Origin: Mycobacterium sp. 1274756.6
GTDB taxonomy: Bacteria > Actinomycetota > Actinomycetes > Mycobacteriales > Mycobacteriaceae
DNA: 63,547 bases
Assembly (NCBI RefSeq): GCF_001668625.1
Contig: NZ_LZLJ01000079.1
Coordinates: forward strand, 1 to 63,547
Reading direction: 5' to 3'
Part shown: one piece after another, positions 1-8,666 of the stretch
How positions within the stretch are numbered: the first letter of the stretch is position 1
Layout of the letters: the number at the start of each line of letters is the position of its first letter
Made by a program: the position numbers and the translations under genes
Notes under the pieces: model-generated
What the model was told of the DNA's origin: nothing
The model's input: only the letters and a program-made list of their open reading frames with translations
Databases searched by the model: none

Positions 1-532
1 CCGGCGCAACCTCGGTGAGCCGCACCGGTTTTCCCAGCAGCTCCCCGCGCAGCGTGCGATGCAACACACTCTGGGCGTGTTTGGCGGCGGTGTAGCCGGC
101 GCCGCCGTCGTAGATCTCGAACGCCGCGATCGAGGTGACGGTGACGATCAGGCCGTCGCCGGATGCGACGAGCTTGGGCAGCAGCGCGCGGGTCACCCGC
201 AGCGTGCCGACCACGTTGGTCTCCCACATCCACCGCCAGTGCTCCAGCTCGGCGTCGGCGACCGGCGCCAGACCCTTGGCGCCACCGGCGTTGTTGACCA
301 GGACGTCGACCCGCGCGAGCCGGTCGGCCAGCGCCTCGACCGCGGCCGGGTCGGTGACGTCGGCGGCCATCGCGGTGCCGCCGATCTCGGCGGCCAACGC
401 GCCGACCCGATCGGCGCGCCGCGCCACCGCGACCACATGAAAACCCTGCGCGGCAAGGGTTCTCGCTGTCGCCTCACCGATGCCCGAGCTGGCGCCGGTC
501 ACCACCGCCACCCGTCGGTCTGCCCCAGTCAC
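1..532 (-). CDS. short-chain dehydrogenase/reductase, C-terminus cut by window edge
   Basis: The reading frame starts at GTG 532 and runs off the left edge, leaving about 177 N-terminal residues. It encodes an SDR fold oxidoreductase: the start has the nucleotide-binding motif TGASSGIG (residues about 11-18) and further on the LVNNAG motif. The substrate is unknown. An in-frame GTG at 541 is an alternative start; neither has a strong ribosome binding site. It is divergent from the ROK-mshA genes, as Rv0484c is from Rv0485 in M. tuberculosis, and is most likely that orthologue. The catalytic YxxxK region lies further along the frame and was not located. Confidence 0.85.
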   Translation of the reverse strand, partial: MTGADRRVAVVTGASSGIGEATARTLAAQGFHVVAVARRADRVGALAAEIGGTAMAADVTDPAAVEALADRLARVDVLVNNAGGAKGLAPVADAELEHWRWMWETNVVGTLRVTRALLPKLVASGDGLIVTVTSIAAFEIYDGGAGYTAAKHAQSVLHRTLRGELLGKPVRLTEVAP

Positions 533-601
533 GGGCCTCACTGTAATCCGGTGCGGCGCCCGCCGCGGCGGCCCGCGTTGCGGTCGCGCGGCCCGGCGCG
601 C

Positions 602-607
602 TAAATT
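602..607 (+). promoter_or_regulatory. -10 box (TAAATT) of a leaderless transcript
   Basis: TAAATT fits the mycobacterial TANNNT -10 consensus. Six bases separate it from GTG 614, so transcription would start at or next to that codon and give a leaderless mRNA. This would be the promoter for the leader peptide and probably for the ROK-mshA genes downstream. No convincing -35 is seen. Confidence 0.5.
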
Positions 608-613
608 CACGCT

Positions 614-697
614 GTGATCTGGAGTACCCCGTGGCTGTCGGCGGGCGCGTGTCGCGCCGCCTGCGCGTGTTGTCGCCGCGCATCCCGCCGCGCCTGA
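614..697 (+). CDS. cysteine-rich leaderless leader peptide upstream of the ROK-mshA genes (27 aa)
   Basis: A 27-residue frame starts at GTG 614, directly after the TAAATT box, and stops at TGA 695-697. Four cysteines lie within eight residues (positions 13, 17, 19 and 20, context CRAACACC). Known background: mycobacteria use leaderless poly-cysteine small ORFs as cysteine-responsive attenuators ahead of cysteine-related operons. Here the downstream genes include mshA, the first step of mycothiol, a cysteine-containing thiol. The 75 bases between its stop and the ROK start contain GGTTC (702-706) complementary to GAACC (755-759), a possible regulatory hairpin next to the AAGGA ribosome binding site. 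Translation and function are inferred, not shown. Confidence 0.5.
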   Translation: MIWSTPWLSAGACRAACACCRRASRRA

Positions 698-772
698 TCC
701 CGGTTCCTCGAGCCCTCGGCGCGGCCTGCGCGGCCCAAGCCCCCGACGGACCTCGAACCCAAGGACTCCCCG

Positions 773-1975
773 ATGACCAGCACGCTCACCCGCCGCCACT
801 CGGTCGTGGCACCCGCACTGCAGGTCAGCGACGCCGCCGCGGCGACGGTGTTCCGCATCGTGCGCCGGCGCGGACCACTGGCCCGCGACGAGATCACCGC
901 CGCCAGCGCGCTGAGCACCGCCACCGTCAACCGCCAGGTCAGCGCGTTGATCGCGGCGGGCCTGCTGCGTGAGCGCGCCGACCTGGCCGCCAGCGGCGCC
1001 ATCGGGCGCCCCCGGGTGCCCGTCGAGGTCAACGACCAGCCGTTCCTCACCCTGGGCATCCACATCGGTGCGGCCACCACCAGCATCGTGGCCACCGACC
1101 TGCGCGGTCGCACCCTGGACGCGGTGGAGACGGCCACTCCGCGCGGTGACCAGACCGCGGCGCTGGCCGCGCTGGCCGGCAGCGCCCGCCGCTACCTGAG
1201 CCGGTGGAGCCGGCGCCGCCCGCTGTGGGCCGGGGTGGCCATCGGTGGCGTCGTCGACGGCGCCAGCGGCCGGGTCGACCACCCGCGGCTGGGCTGGCGG
1301 CAGGCCCCGGTCGGCGCCGCCCTCGCCGACGCCCTGGGATTGCCCGTCTCGGTGGCCTCCCACGTCGACGCGATGGCCGGCGCCGAACTGCTGCTGGGGC
1401 GCCGCCAGCCGGCGTCGTCGTCCTCCACCAGCCTGTATGTCTACGCCCGCGAAACGGTGGGCTACGCGCTGACGATCGGCGGGCGGGTCCACACCCCCGC
1501 CGCCGGCCCCGGCACCATCGCCGGGCTGCCCGCCGCCTCGGAGTTGCTCGGCGGCACCGGGCAACTGGAGACCACGGTCAGCGACGCGGCCGTGGTCGCC
1601 GCGGCCCGCAAACTGCGCCTGGTCCCCGCCGGCGGCACCGCCCCGCTGACCGCGCTGCTGCGCGCCGCGCGGGCCGGCGACGCGGCCGCCGCCGGACTGC
1701 TGGCCGAGCGGGCCCGGGTGCTGGGGGAGGCGGTCGCGCTGCTGCGCGACCTGCTCAACCCCGACGACCTGGTGGTCGGCGGGCAGGCGTTCAGCGAGTA
1801 CCCCGAGGGGATGGCCCGGCTGCAGCAGGCGTTCGCCGAACGCTCGATCCTGCCGCCGCGGCTGATCCGGACCACCGCGTTCGGCAACAGGGTGCAGGAG
1901 GCCGGCGCCGGGGTGGTCTCGCTCAGCGGCCTCTACGCGGATCCGCTGGCCGCGCTGCGCCGCACAGCCGCCTGA
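773..1975 (+). CDS. ROK-family transcriptional regulator (Rv0485-like)
   Basis: This 400-residue protein has an N-terminal winged-helix region (about residues 20-75) followed by a ROK/sugar-kinase-like fold with the nucleotide-loop motif GIHIGAATTS and a second glycine motif GVAIGGVVDG. The usual ROK zinc motif (CxCGxxGC) is not seen; the equivalent stretch reads LLGGTGQLETT, so it probably has no structural zinc. The start at ATG 773 follows AAGGA seven bases upstream. It sits six bases before mshA in the same direction and may be co-transcribed with it. It is probably a DNA-binding regulator; its ligand is not predictable. Confidence 0.9.
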   Translation: MTSTLTRRHSVVAPALQVSDAAAATVFRIVRRRGPLARDEITAASALSTATVNRQVSALIAAGLLRERADLAASGAIGRPRVPVEVNDQPFLTLGIHIGAATTSIVATDLRGRTLDAVETATPRGDQTAALAALAGSARRYLSRWSRRRPLWAGVAIGGVVDGASGRVDHPRLGWRQAPVGAALADALGLPVSVASHVDAMAGAELLLGRRQPASSSSTSLYVYARETVGYALTIGGRVHTPAAGPGTIAGLPAASELLGGTGQLETTVSDAAVVAAARKLRLVPAGGTAPLTALLRAARAGDAAAAGLLAERARVLGEAVALLRDLLNPDDLVVGGQAFSEYPEGMARLQQAFAERSILPPRLIRTTAFGNRVQEAGAGVVSLSGLYADPLAALRRTAA

Positions 1976-1981
1976 CGTGCG

Positions 1982-3361
1982 GTGTCGGAGCCGATCCGAC
2001 CGAACTGTAAAGATGGCAGGGTGTGGCGCGGCGAAACGACCGGACCCGGTGACGCGGTGAGAGCTCCCCGCCGGGTCGCCGTATTGGCGGTGCACACCTC
2101 CCCGCTGGCCCAGCCCGGCACCGGCGACGCCGGCGGGATGAACGTCTACGTGCTGCAGACCGCCCTGCACCTGGCCCGCCGCGGGGTGGAGGTGGAGATC
2201 TTCACCCGGGCCACCTCCTCGGCGGATCCGCCGGTGGTGCCGGTCGCGCCCGGGGTGCTGGTGCGCAACGTGGTGGCCGGCCCGTTCGAGGGGCTCAACA
2301 AATACGACCTGCCCACCCAGCTGTGCGCGTTCGCCGCCGGGGTGCTGCGCGCCGAGGCCGCCCACGAGCCCGGCTACTACGACATCGTGCACTCGCACTA
2401 CTGGCTGTCCGGGCAGGTCGGCTGGCTGGCCCGGGACCGCTGGGCGGTGCCGCTGGTGCACACCGCCCACACCCTGGCCGCGGTCAAGAATGCCGCGCTG
2501 GCCGACGGCGACGTGCCCGAACCGCCGCTGCGCGCCGTCGGTGAGCAGCAGGTCGTCGACGAGGCCGACCGGCTCATCGTCAACACCGACGTCGAGGCCG
2601 AGCAGCTGGTCGCCGGCTACGGCGCCGAACCGGGCCGCATCGACGTGGTGCATCCCGGCGTCGACCTGGAGGTCTTCCGCCCCGGCGACCGCGCCGCCGC
2701 CCGCGCGCAGCTGGGCCTGGATCCCGGCGAGCCGGTGGTGGCGTTCGTCGGCCGCATCCAGCCGCTGAAGGCCCCCGACATCCTGCTGCGCGCCGCGGCG
2801 AAACTGCCCGGGGTGCGGGTGGTGATCGCCGGCGGACCGTCGGGCACCCCGCTGGCCACCCCCAACGGGCTGGCCGGCCTGGCCGCGGAGCTGGGCATCA
2901 CCGACCGGGTGACGTTCCTGCCGCCGCAGTCCCGCGACCAGCTGGCCGAACTGTTCCGCGCCGCCGACGTCGTCGCCGTCCCCAGCTACTCCGAATCGTT
3001 CGGGCTGGTGGCCGTGGAAGCGCAGGCCTGCGGCACCCCGGTGGCGGCCGCCGCGGTCGGCGGGCTGCCGGTCGCGGTGCGCGACGGGGTCAGCGGCACC
3101 CTGGTCGACGGCCACGACGTGCCGCGCTGGGCCGACGCGCTCGACCAGTTGCTGGCCCGCAGCCGCGGCCCGCACGCCGCGCAACTGCACACCGCCGCCG
3201 CCGAGCACGCGGCGCTGTTCTCCTGGGGGCACACCGTGGACACCCTGCTGGCCAGCTACCGGCGCGCGATCGCCGACTACCGGCGCCGCCGCGCCCCCCG
3301 CGACCGGGCGTCGCTGCGGCGCGGACGCCGCTTCGCCGCCCGCCTGGGGGTGCGGTCATGA
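1982..3361 (+). CDS. mshA: D-inositol-3-phosphate glycosyltransferase MshA
   Basis: MshA transfers GlcNAc from UDP-GlcNAc to inositol-3-phosphate, the first committed step of mycothiol synthesis in the cytosol. The protein is a GT-B fold, GT4-type glycosyltransferase. The acceptor-domain motif [19 protein letters not shown] is intact, [12 protein letters not shown] starts the nucleotide domain, and the E-x7-E region [20 protein letters not shown] is present. Length is 459 residues from GTG 1982; in-frame GTGs at 2022 and 2057 are equally possible because the N-terminus is poorly conserved in this family. The stop overlaps the next start (ATGA at 3358-3361). Confidence 0.95.
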   Translation: MSEPIRPNCKDGRVWRGETTGPGDAVRAPRRVAVLAVHTSPLAQPGTGDAGGMNVYVLQTALHLARRGVEVEIFTRATSSADPPVVPVAPGVLVRNVVAGPFEGLNKYDLPTQLCAFAAGVLRAEAAHEPGYYDIVHSHYWLSGQVGWLARDRWAVPLVHTAHTLAAVKNAALADGDVPEPPLRAVGEQQVVDEADRLIVNTDVEAEQLVAGYGAEPGRIDVVHPGVDLEVFRPGDRAAARAQLGLDPGEPVVAFVGRIQPLKAPDILLRAAAKLPGVRVVIAGGPSGTPLATPNGLAGLAAELGITDRVTFLPPQSRDQLAELFRAADVVAVPSYSESFGLVAVEAQACGTPVAAAAVGGLPVAVRDGVSGTLVDGHDVPRWADALDQLLARSRGPHAAQLHTAAAEHAALFSWGHTVDTLLASYRRAIADYRRRRAPRDRASLRRGRRFAARLGVRS

Positions 3362-3918
3362 GCGAGCAGGTGCGCCGGGTCATCGAGGACACCCTGCAGG
3401 CCGCCGAGCTGACCTACTCCCACCACCCGGGAGCGCACGGCGGGCTGCCCGGCCTGATCGTCGAACTGCCCGGCGAACGCAAGCTCACCACCAACACGTT
3501 CCTGAGCATCGGCGAGCACTCGGTGCGGGTGGAGGCGTTCGTCTGCCGCAAACCCGACGAGAACCATCAGGGCGTCTACCGCTTCCTGCTCAAACGCAAC
3601 CGCCGGCTCTACGGGGTGGCCTACACCCTGGACAACCTCGGCGACATCTACCTGGTGGGCCGGATGGCGCTGGAATCGGTGACCGCCGACGAAATCGACC
3701 GCGTGCTCGGCCAGGTCCTCGAGGCGGTCGACTTCGACTTCAACACCCTGCTGGAGCTGGGCTTCCGGTCCTCGATCGAGAAGGAGTGGGCCTGGCGGGT
3801 GGAGCGCGGGGAGTCGCTGAAGAACCTGCGCGCCTTCGAGCACCTCATCGACGACGAGGACGGCCCGCCCGAGCGGGCCGGAGACGACGACGGTGGCACC
3901 CCGTCCGGGCGGGCGTGA
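3358..3918 (+). CDS. YbjN-domain protein (Rv0487-like)
   Basis: A 186-residue soluble protein of the YbjN / type III secretion chaperone-like fold seen in many actinobacteria next to mshA. It has no catalytic motif that I recognise. The start overlaps the mshA stop by four bases, so translation is probably coupled. The acidic C-terminal tail (about residues 160-186) is low complexity. The biochemical role is unknown; the synteny mshA - YbjN - gpm1 is conserved in mycobacteria. Confidence 0.85.
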   Translation: MSEQVRRVIEDTLQAAELTYSHHPGAHGGLPGLIVELPGERKLTTNTFLSIGEHSVRVEAFVCRKPDENHQGVYRFLLKRNRRLYGVAYTLDNLGDIYLVGRMALESVTADEIDRVLGQVLEAVDFDFNTLLELGFRSSIEKEWAWRVERGESLKNLRAFEHLIDDEDGPPERAGDDDGGTPSGRA

Positions 3919-3931
3919 GAGACTGACCGGC

Positions 3932-4681
3932 ATGGGAGATTCGGGCACGCTGGTATTGCTGCGCCACGGCGAGAGTGAGTGGAACGCGCGCAACCTGTTC
4001 ACCGGCTGGGTGGACGTCGAACTCACCGACAAGGGCCGGGCGGAGGCGGCCCGCGCCGGGGAGCTGCTGGTCGAACACGACCTGCTGCCCGACATCCTCT
4101 ACACCTCGCTGCTGCGGCGGGCCATCATCTCCGCGCAGCTGGCGCTGGAGACCGCCGACCGGCTGTGGATCCCGGTGCGGCGCAGCTGGCGGCTGAACGA
4201 GCGGCACTACGGGGCGCTGCAGGGCCTGGACAAGGCGGCGACCAAGGAACGCTACGGCGAGGAACAGTTCATGGCGTGGCGGCGCAGCTACGACACCCCG
4301 CCGCCGCCTATCGAGCCGGGCAGCGAGTTCAGCCAGGACACCGACGTGCGCTACGCCGACATCGGCGGCGGGCCGCGCAGCGAATGCCTGGCCAACGTGG
4401 TGGACCGGTTCCTGCCCTACTACACCGACGTCATCATCCCGGACCTGCGGGTGGGCAAGACGGTGCTGATCGCCGCGCACGGCAACTCGCTGCGCGCCCT
4501 GGTCAAATACCTCGACGACATCTCCGATGAGGAGATCGTCGGGCTCAACATCCCGACCGGGATCCCGCTGCGCTACGACCTGGACGCCGATCTGAAACCC
4601 ACCACCCCCGGCGGGGTGTACCTGGACCCCGACGCCGCGGCCGCCGGAGCGGCCGCCGTCGCCAGCCAGGGCGCCAAATAG
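3932..4681 (+). CDS. gpmA: 2,3-bisphosphoglycerate-dependent phosphoglycerate mutase
   Basis: This is the glycolytic/gluconeogenic enzyme converting 3-phosphoglycerate and 2-phosphoglycerate (gpm1 in M. tuberculosis). The catalytic histidine motif [10 protein letters not shown] lies at residues about 8-17 and the second histidine motif AAHGNSLRA near residue 182. Length is 249 residues, as expected. ATG 3932 is preferred over in-frame starts upstream because [15 protein letters not shown] matches the family N-terminus and the upstream frame overlaps the previous gene. It lies 13 bases after the YbjN gene and is likely co-transcribed. Confidence 0.96.
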   Translation: MGDSGTLVLLRHGESEWNARNLFTGWVDVELTDKGRAEAARAGELLVEHDLLPDILYTSLLRRAIISAQLALETADRLWIPVRRSWRLNERHYGALQGLDKAATKERYGEEQFMAWRRSYDTPPPPIEPGSEFSQDTDVRYADIGGGPRSECLANVVDRFLPYYTDVIIPDLRVGKTVLIAAHGNSLRALVKYLDDISDEEIVGLNIPTGIPLRYDLDADLKPTTPGGVYLDPDAAAAGAAAVASQGAK

Positions 4682-4722
4682 CGCAGCCGCGACGCGCCGC
4701 CACACCGCGGCCGGGAGCGAAC

Positions 4723-4744
4723 GCCGCGTGAACGGCGGTTGAAC
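4723..4744 (-). promoter_or_regulatory. candidate RegX3/PHO-box direct repeat upstream of senX3
   Basis: Read on the minus strand, two adjacent 11-base units start with GTTCAAC (4734-4744) and GTTCACG (4723-4733). This resembles the actinobacterial PHO-box layout (11-nt direct repeats with GTTCACC core) used by PhoP/RegX3-type regulators. It lies about 80 bases upstream of the predicted senX3 transcription start, which would fit autoregulation. Assignment rests on pattern only. Confidence 0.4.
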
Positions 4745-4813
4745 ACCTGGCGCCGCGGGTGTGACGTGCTCGTCTTCGGCCGCTCGCCGCAGCGTGGTGG
4801 GCCGCCGGATCGC

Positions 4814-4819
4814 TACCAT
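4814..4819 (+). promoter_or_regulatory. -10 box (TACCAT) of leaderless senX3 transcript
   Basis: TACCAT fits TANNNT and ends six bases before GTG 4826, the preferred senX3 start. This spacing predicts a transcript beginning at the start codon. It supports GTG 4826 over the longer frame that begins at 4739. Confidence 0.5.
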
Positions 4820-4825
4820 TCGGTC

Positions 4826-6028
4826 GTGTCCGTGATGTTGGTCTGCCTGCTGGTCGCGGTGACGGCGCTGCTGATGCTGGCAGCCGGTATCGCGATCGGG
4901 ATGACGGCGGGACCGCGGATCGTGGAACGCCGCCAACGCTCGGCCGCCGAGCAGGCCGGCATCACCGTCTCGCAGATGTTGCAGCGCATCGTGGCGCTGG
5001 TGCCGCTGGGCACTGCGGTGGTCGACGCCCACCGCGACGTGGTCTACCTCAACGACCGGGCCCGCGACCTGGGGCTGGTCCGCGACCGGCTGCTCGACGA
5101 CCGGGCCTGGCAGGCGGCGCAGAAGACGCTGGCCACCGGCGCCGACGTCGAATTCGACCTGTCGGCGGACAAGGCCGAGCGGGCCGGACGCACCCGGCTG
5201 TCGGTGCGCGGCTACGCCCGGCTGCTCAGCGAGGAGGACAGCCGTTTCGCGGTGGTCTTCGTCGACGACCAGTCCGAGCAGGCCCGCATGGAAGCCAGCC
5301 GCCGCGACTTCGTGGCCAACGTCAGCCACGAGCTCAAGACCCCGGTCGGGGCGATGAGCCTGCTGGCCGAGGCGCTGCTGGCCTCCGCCGACGACCCCGA
5401 CACCGTGCGCCGGTTCGGCGAGCGGGTGCTGCTGGAAGCCAACCGGCTGGCCAGCATGGTCGGGGAGCTGATCGAACTGTCCCGGCTGCAGGGCGCCGAC
5501 CCGCTGCCCGACCTGGCCGCCGTCGACGTGGACCGGGTGGTCTCGGAGGCCATCTCGAGGCACAAGGTGGCCGCCGACAACGCCGACATCCAGCTCAGCA
5601 CCGACCCGCCCAGCGGGCTGCAGATGTTGGGCGATGAAACCCTGCTGGTCACCGCGGTGGCCAACCTGGTGTCCAACGCGATCGCCTACTCGCCGCACGG
5701 ATCACCGGTCTCGATCAGCCGCCGTCGTCGCGGCGACACCATCGAGATCCTGGTCACCGACCGCGGCATCGGCATCTCCCGCAAGGACCAGGCGCGGGTC
5801 TTCGAGCGGTTCTTCCGCGCCGACAAGGCGCGGTCCCGCTCCACCGGCGGGACGGGGCTGGGGTTGGCGATCGTCAAGCATGTGGCCGCCAACCACAACG
5901 GCAACATCCGGCTGTGGAGCCAACCCGGCACCGGCTCGACGTTCACCCTGGAGATCCCCGCCTACCGTGACCGGGGCGCGGCGCCGACCGATAATCAGAC
6001 AGACAGCTCGCAACGAGAGGAAGAGTGA
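4826..6028 (+). CDS. senX3: two-component sensor histidine kinase SenX3
   Basis: Membrane sensor kinase of the phosphate-responsive SenX3-RegX3 system. An N-terminal transmembrane stretch (about residues 3-28), a PAS-like region (about 45-150), the HisKA motif NVSHELKTP with phospho-acceptor His168, and the HATPase boxes [18 protein letters not shown] and [12 protein letters not shown] are all present. Length is 400 residues, close to the 410 of M. tuberculosis. Its stop overlaps the regX3 start (GTGA 6025-6028), so there is no intergenic space; in the M. tuberculosis complex this gap carries MIRU repeats, which are absent here. Confidence 0.95.
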   Translation: MSVMLVCLLVAVTALLMLAAGIAIGMTAGPRIVERRQRSAAEQAGITVSQMLQRIVALVPLGTAVVDAHRDVVYLNDRARDLGLVRDRLLDDRAWQAAQKTLATGADVEFDLSADKAERAGRTRLSVRGYARLLSEEDSRFAVVFVDDQSEQARMEASRRDFVANVSHELKTPVGAMSLLAEALLASADDPDTVRRFGERVLLEANRLASMVGELIELSRLQGADPLPDLAAVDVDRVVSEAISRHKVAADNADIQLSTDPPSGLQMLGDETLLVTAVANLVSNAIAYSPHGSPVSISRRRRGDTIEILVTDRGIGISRKDQARVFERFFRADKARSRSTGGTGLGLAIVKHVAANHNGNIRLWSQPGTGSTFTLEIPAYRDRGAAPTDNQTDSSQREEE

Positions 6029-6714
6029 CATCGATGAGCCGCGTGCTGATCGTGGAGGATGAGGAGTCGCTGGCCGACCCGCTGGCGTTCCTGCTGCGCA
6101 AGGAGGGGTTCGAGGCCACCGTGGTCAACGACGGCCCGTCCGCGCTGGCCGAGTTCGACCGGGTCGGCGCCGACATCGTCCTGTTGGACCTGATGCTGCC
6201 GGGGATGAGCGGAACCGAGGTGTGCAAGCAGTTGCGCGCCCGCTCCACCGTCCCGGTGATCATGGTGACCGCCCGCGACAGCGAGATCGACAAGGTGGTC
6301 GGGCTGGAACTCGGCGCCGACGACTACGTCACCAAGCCGTACTCCTCCCGCGAACTCATCGCCCGGATCCGAGCGGTGCTGCGCCGCGGCGGCGACGACG
6401 ACACCGTCGACGACGGCGTCCTGGAATCCGGTGGTGTGCGCATGGACGTGGAACGGCACACCGTCACCGTCAACGGTGAGCCGATCACGTTGCCGCTCAA
6501 GGAATTCGACCTGCTGGAATACCTGATGCGCAACAGCGGCCGGGTGCTCACCCGCGGCCAGCTCATCGACCGGGTGTGGGGGGCGGACTACGTCGGGGAC
6601 ACCAAGACCCTCGACGTGCACGTCAAGCGGCTGCGCTCCAAGATCGAGCCGGACCCGGCCAACCCGGTGCACCTGCTGACGGTGCGCGGGCTGGGCTACA
6701 AGCTCGAAGGGTAG
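6025..6714 (+). CDS. regX3: response regulator RegX3
   Basis: OmpR/PhoB-family response regulator, the cognate partner of SenX3, controlling phosphate-starvation genes. The receiver domain shows [11 protein letters not shown], phospho-acceptor Asp55 in [11 protein letters not shown] and the conserved lysine in TKPYSSREL. The C-terminal winged helix (about residues 130-229) ends with [14 protein letters not shown] 6025 is chosen because GAGAGGAAG lies just upstream at proper spacing; ATG 6034 is a possible alternative but is too far from it. It is translationally coupled to senX3. Confidence 0.95.
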   Translation: MTSMSRVLIVEDEESLADPLAFLLRKEGFEATVVNDGPSALAEFDRVGADIVLLDLMLPGMSGTEVCKQLRARSTVPVIMVTARDSEIDKVVGLELGADDYVTKPYSSRELIARIRAVLRRGGDDDTVDDGVLESGGVRMDVERHTVTVNGEPITLPLKEFDLLEYLMRNSGRVLTRGQLIDRVWGADYVGDTKTLDVHVKRLRSKIEPDPANPVHLLTVRGLGYKLEG

Positions 6715-6721
6715 CTCTCGC

Positions 6722-6797
6722 CCCTGAAATCGACGTCCAGGCCGGCGTATGGACGCAATAAACAGCCCGAGCGGCCGTTTCGAGGTCGATTTCAGGG
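6722..6797. repeat. 13-bp perfect inverted repeat after regX3
   Basis: CCCTGAAATCGAC at 6722-6734 is the exact reverse complement of 6785-6797. Inside, GGCCG and CGGCC form a second pair, so the 76-base element can fold into a long interrupted hairpin. It begins seven bases after the regX3 stop. It may be a terminator-like structure or a small intergenic repeat; there is no T-tract. The rest of the space to the next gene start holds an operator-like site and otherwise nothing I recognise. Confidence 0.55.
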
Positions 6798-6863
6798 CTG
6801 AACGTCCGCCTGCGGCCGCTCCGACGGTTTCGCTGGGTCGTTGGCCACCACCTGGACGAAGAT

Positions 6864-6876
6864 TGACACATCAGTC
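6864..6876 (-). promoter_or_regulatory. operator-like site 1 (GACTGATGTGTCA on minus strand)
   Basis: One of four 13-base elements with consensus GACTGAYNTRTCA in this window. On the plus strand it reads TGACACATCAGTC and is followed by CAATAAG, a possible -10 region. It lies 95 bases upstream of the first metal-dependent hydrolase gene (start 6971). It is probably a TetR-type operator shared with the mce, TetR/ABC1 and monooxygenase promoters. Confidence 0.5.
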
Positions 6877-6970
6877 ACAATAAGAGGTAGTGGTACGCAG
6901 CGGTACCGATCAGGGCGCCCCGGTCGCGGCATCGGGTCGCCGCCGGAGCCGACTCGAGAGGACGGTCATC

Positions 6971-7858
6971 ATGGCCAACCCCGTCACCGGATCCGCCGAC
7001 GCCAAGTCGGTCTCGTACCCGCCGGTGCGGCGGATGCGGTTCCGGTTCGGCGAGTCCACCCCGATGAACCGCCACTTCGTCGAGGGCGACATCGTGCTCA
7101 GCCATCTGGTCGCGGTGCTGTCCGGTGCCTTCCCGCCGGGGGAGGAGTCCTTCATCCGTTCGGTGCGCCGGTTTGCCGACAAGGTGACCGACCCGGAGTT
7201 GAAGAAGCGGGTGGCCGGGTTCATCGGCCAGGAGTCGGTACACGGTCAGGAGCACCGCCGCCTCAACGAGAAGCTCATCGCGATGGGCTACCGGTACGTG
7301 AAGGTCTACACCTTCGCCAAGGACAGCCGCAGGCAGCGGGCCGTGGAACGCATCGAGCGGGCCCTGCCCGGATATGTCCACCTCGCCGCGACCGCCGCGG
7401 CCGAGCACTACACCGCCACGCTGGCCGAGCGGGTGCTCGCCAGCGAGCAGGTGCAGGCCATCGCCGGCGACCCGGAGGTGTGGCACCTGCTGAACTGGCA
7501 CGCGGTGGAAGAGCTGGAGCACAAGTCGGTGGCCTTCGACGTCTACCGCGCGGTCGGCGGGCCGGAGTGGATCCGCATCGCGGTGATGGCGGTCATCTAC
7601 GCCATCACCGTGCCGATGGTGACCATGGAAGTGCTCGCCTCGATGGCCACCGACCGGACGGCGTGGCGCCCGATCACGGTGGCCCGCCAGTTCCGCGAGC
7701 TGTACACCGGGCCGCTGGCCAAAGGGATGCTGGCCAAACTGCGGGTGTACCTGCGGCCGGGCTTCCACCCCGACGACGTGGACACCGACGCGCTGGTGCG
7801 GCGGTGGCAGGAGCAGTTGTTCAGCGCCGACGGCGAGCTGGTCGGGCACCTGCACTGA
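6971..7858 (+). CDS. predicted metal-dependent hydrolase / diiron-like protein, copy 1
   Basis: A 295-residue member of the family usually annotated as predicted metal-dependent hydrolase (COG3687/PF10118 type). Conserved acidic/histidine positions are E59, E88-xx-H91, E145 and E181-xx-H184, spaced about 30-57 residues apart, the pattern of ferritin-like diiron proteins. A hydrophobic segment follows (about residues 200-222), suggesting membrane contact. ATG 6971 is preceded by GAGAGG at good spacing. It is convergent with the mce operon and has two paralogues at 28706 and 29596. Enzymatic activity is unproven. Confidence 0.88.
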   Translation: MANPVTGSADAKSVSYPPVRRMRFRFGESTPMNRHFVEGDIVLSHLVAVLSGAFPPGEESFIRSVRRFADKVTDPELKKRVAGFIGQESVHGQEHRRLNEKLIAMGYRYVKVYTFAKDSRRQRAVERIERALPGYVHLAATAAAEHYTATLAERVLASEQVQAIAGDPEVWHLLNWHAVEELEHKSVAFDVYRAVGGPEWIRIAVMAVIYAITVPMVTMEVLASMATDRTAWRPITVARQFRELYTGPLAKGMLAKLRVYLRPGFHPDDVDTDALVRRWQEQLFSADGELVGHLH

Positions 7859-7868
7859 CCCGGGCGGG

Positions 7869-8666
7869 TCAGACCCCGCCGTATTCGGGGCGCAGCGAAT
7901 CGGCCAGCGCCGACAGCGGCACCCGCACCTGAACGGTGCCGCCGTCCATCGACCAGACCAGCCGGTCCTGCGGGCTGGGGTCCTCGCGCAGCATCGGCGC
8001 GTCGGGCAAAAACAGCAGCAGCTGGTCGCCGTCGAGCGCGAACGAGCGGTACTCCCCGGTGTAGCCGGGCCCACGCGGGCTCGGCGTGAACTCTTCCACG
8101 GTGAACGGGTAGGTGCCCGGGGCGTGCGGCGGGGCGGCGGCGTCCAGCGCCGGCGCCAGGAACGGCACGGTCGCCGGCGGCAGCGCCACCATCGGGTCCA
8201 CGCCCGGCTTGAACAGGTCGGCCAGCATCAGCCGCCGGCCCGCGGCCATGTCGAACACGAACGCCCGGAAGGCGTTGTTGGCCTGCATGCCGAACGGCTC
8301 GAAGGTCTCATGGACGATCACCGACTGCACCCCGGCAGGCCCGTGGTAGACCCGGTAGGTGGCGAAGGCGCTGCTTTCCCGCGGGGTATCCGCCGCGGAC
8401 TTCCGCCAACCGTCCATCAGCCGGTGGTAGTAGTTGCTCAACGGCGGTCCTGCGGTCGGGTCGTCCAGCAGCGCGCTCGGCAGGTCGAACCAGATCAGCC
8501 GGGTGGCGTTGCGCTGGGAGGTGACCACCGTCGAGCAGCGGGCGCCGTCCCAGGCGGCGCCCAGGTCGGCGCAGAGCTGTTCGGCGGCCGCGGTCGCCGC
8601 CGGCGCGGCCACCAGCGCGGCGGCGGTCAGCGCGGCGCCGGCCAGCGCCGCCCGCGCGCCCCTCAC
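7869..8666 (-). CDS. MPT64-like secreted protein at the end of the mce operon
   Basis: A 265-residue exported protein with a signal peptide (residues about 1-27, ending AATAAAE) and a mature region resembling the MPT64/RsiV-type (DUF3298) fold: paired cysteines near the mature N-terminus (LCADL...ARC), a central TYRVYHGPAGVQSVI strand region and a C-terminal QVRVPLSAL. GTG 8666 overlaps the upstream stop by four bases (GTGA), better than a longer in-frame start at 8705. It is the last gene of the 11-gene mce transcription unit. The function of this family is uncertain. Confidence 0.8.
   Translation of the reverse strand: MRGARAALAGAALTAAALVAAPAATAAAEQLCADLGAAWDGARCSTVVTSQRNATRLIWFDLPSALLDDPTAGPPLSNYYHRLMDGWRKSAADTPRESSAFATYRVYHGPAGVQSVIVHETFEPFGMQANNAFRAFVFDMAAGRRLMLADLFKPGVDPMVALPPATVPFLAPALDAAAPPHAPGTYPFTVEEFTPSPRGPGYTGEYRSFALDGDQLLLFLPDAPMLREDPSPQDRLVWSMDGGTVQVRVPLSALADSLRPEYGGV

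Noticed and set aside
3277..5698. Long minus-strand frames opposite the YbjN, gpmA and senX3 genes
   Set aside because: They are antisense to conserved genes, with compositions dictated by third-position GC and no recognisable motifs.
6020..6034. MIRU-type repeats between senX3 and regX3
   Set aside because: These occur there in the M. tuberculosis complex, but here the two genes overlap by four bases and no repeat exists.
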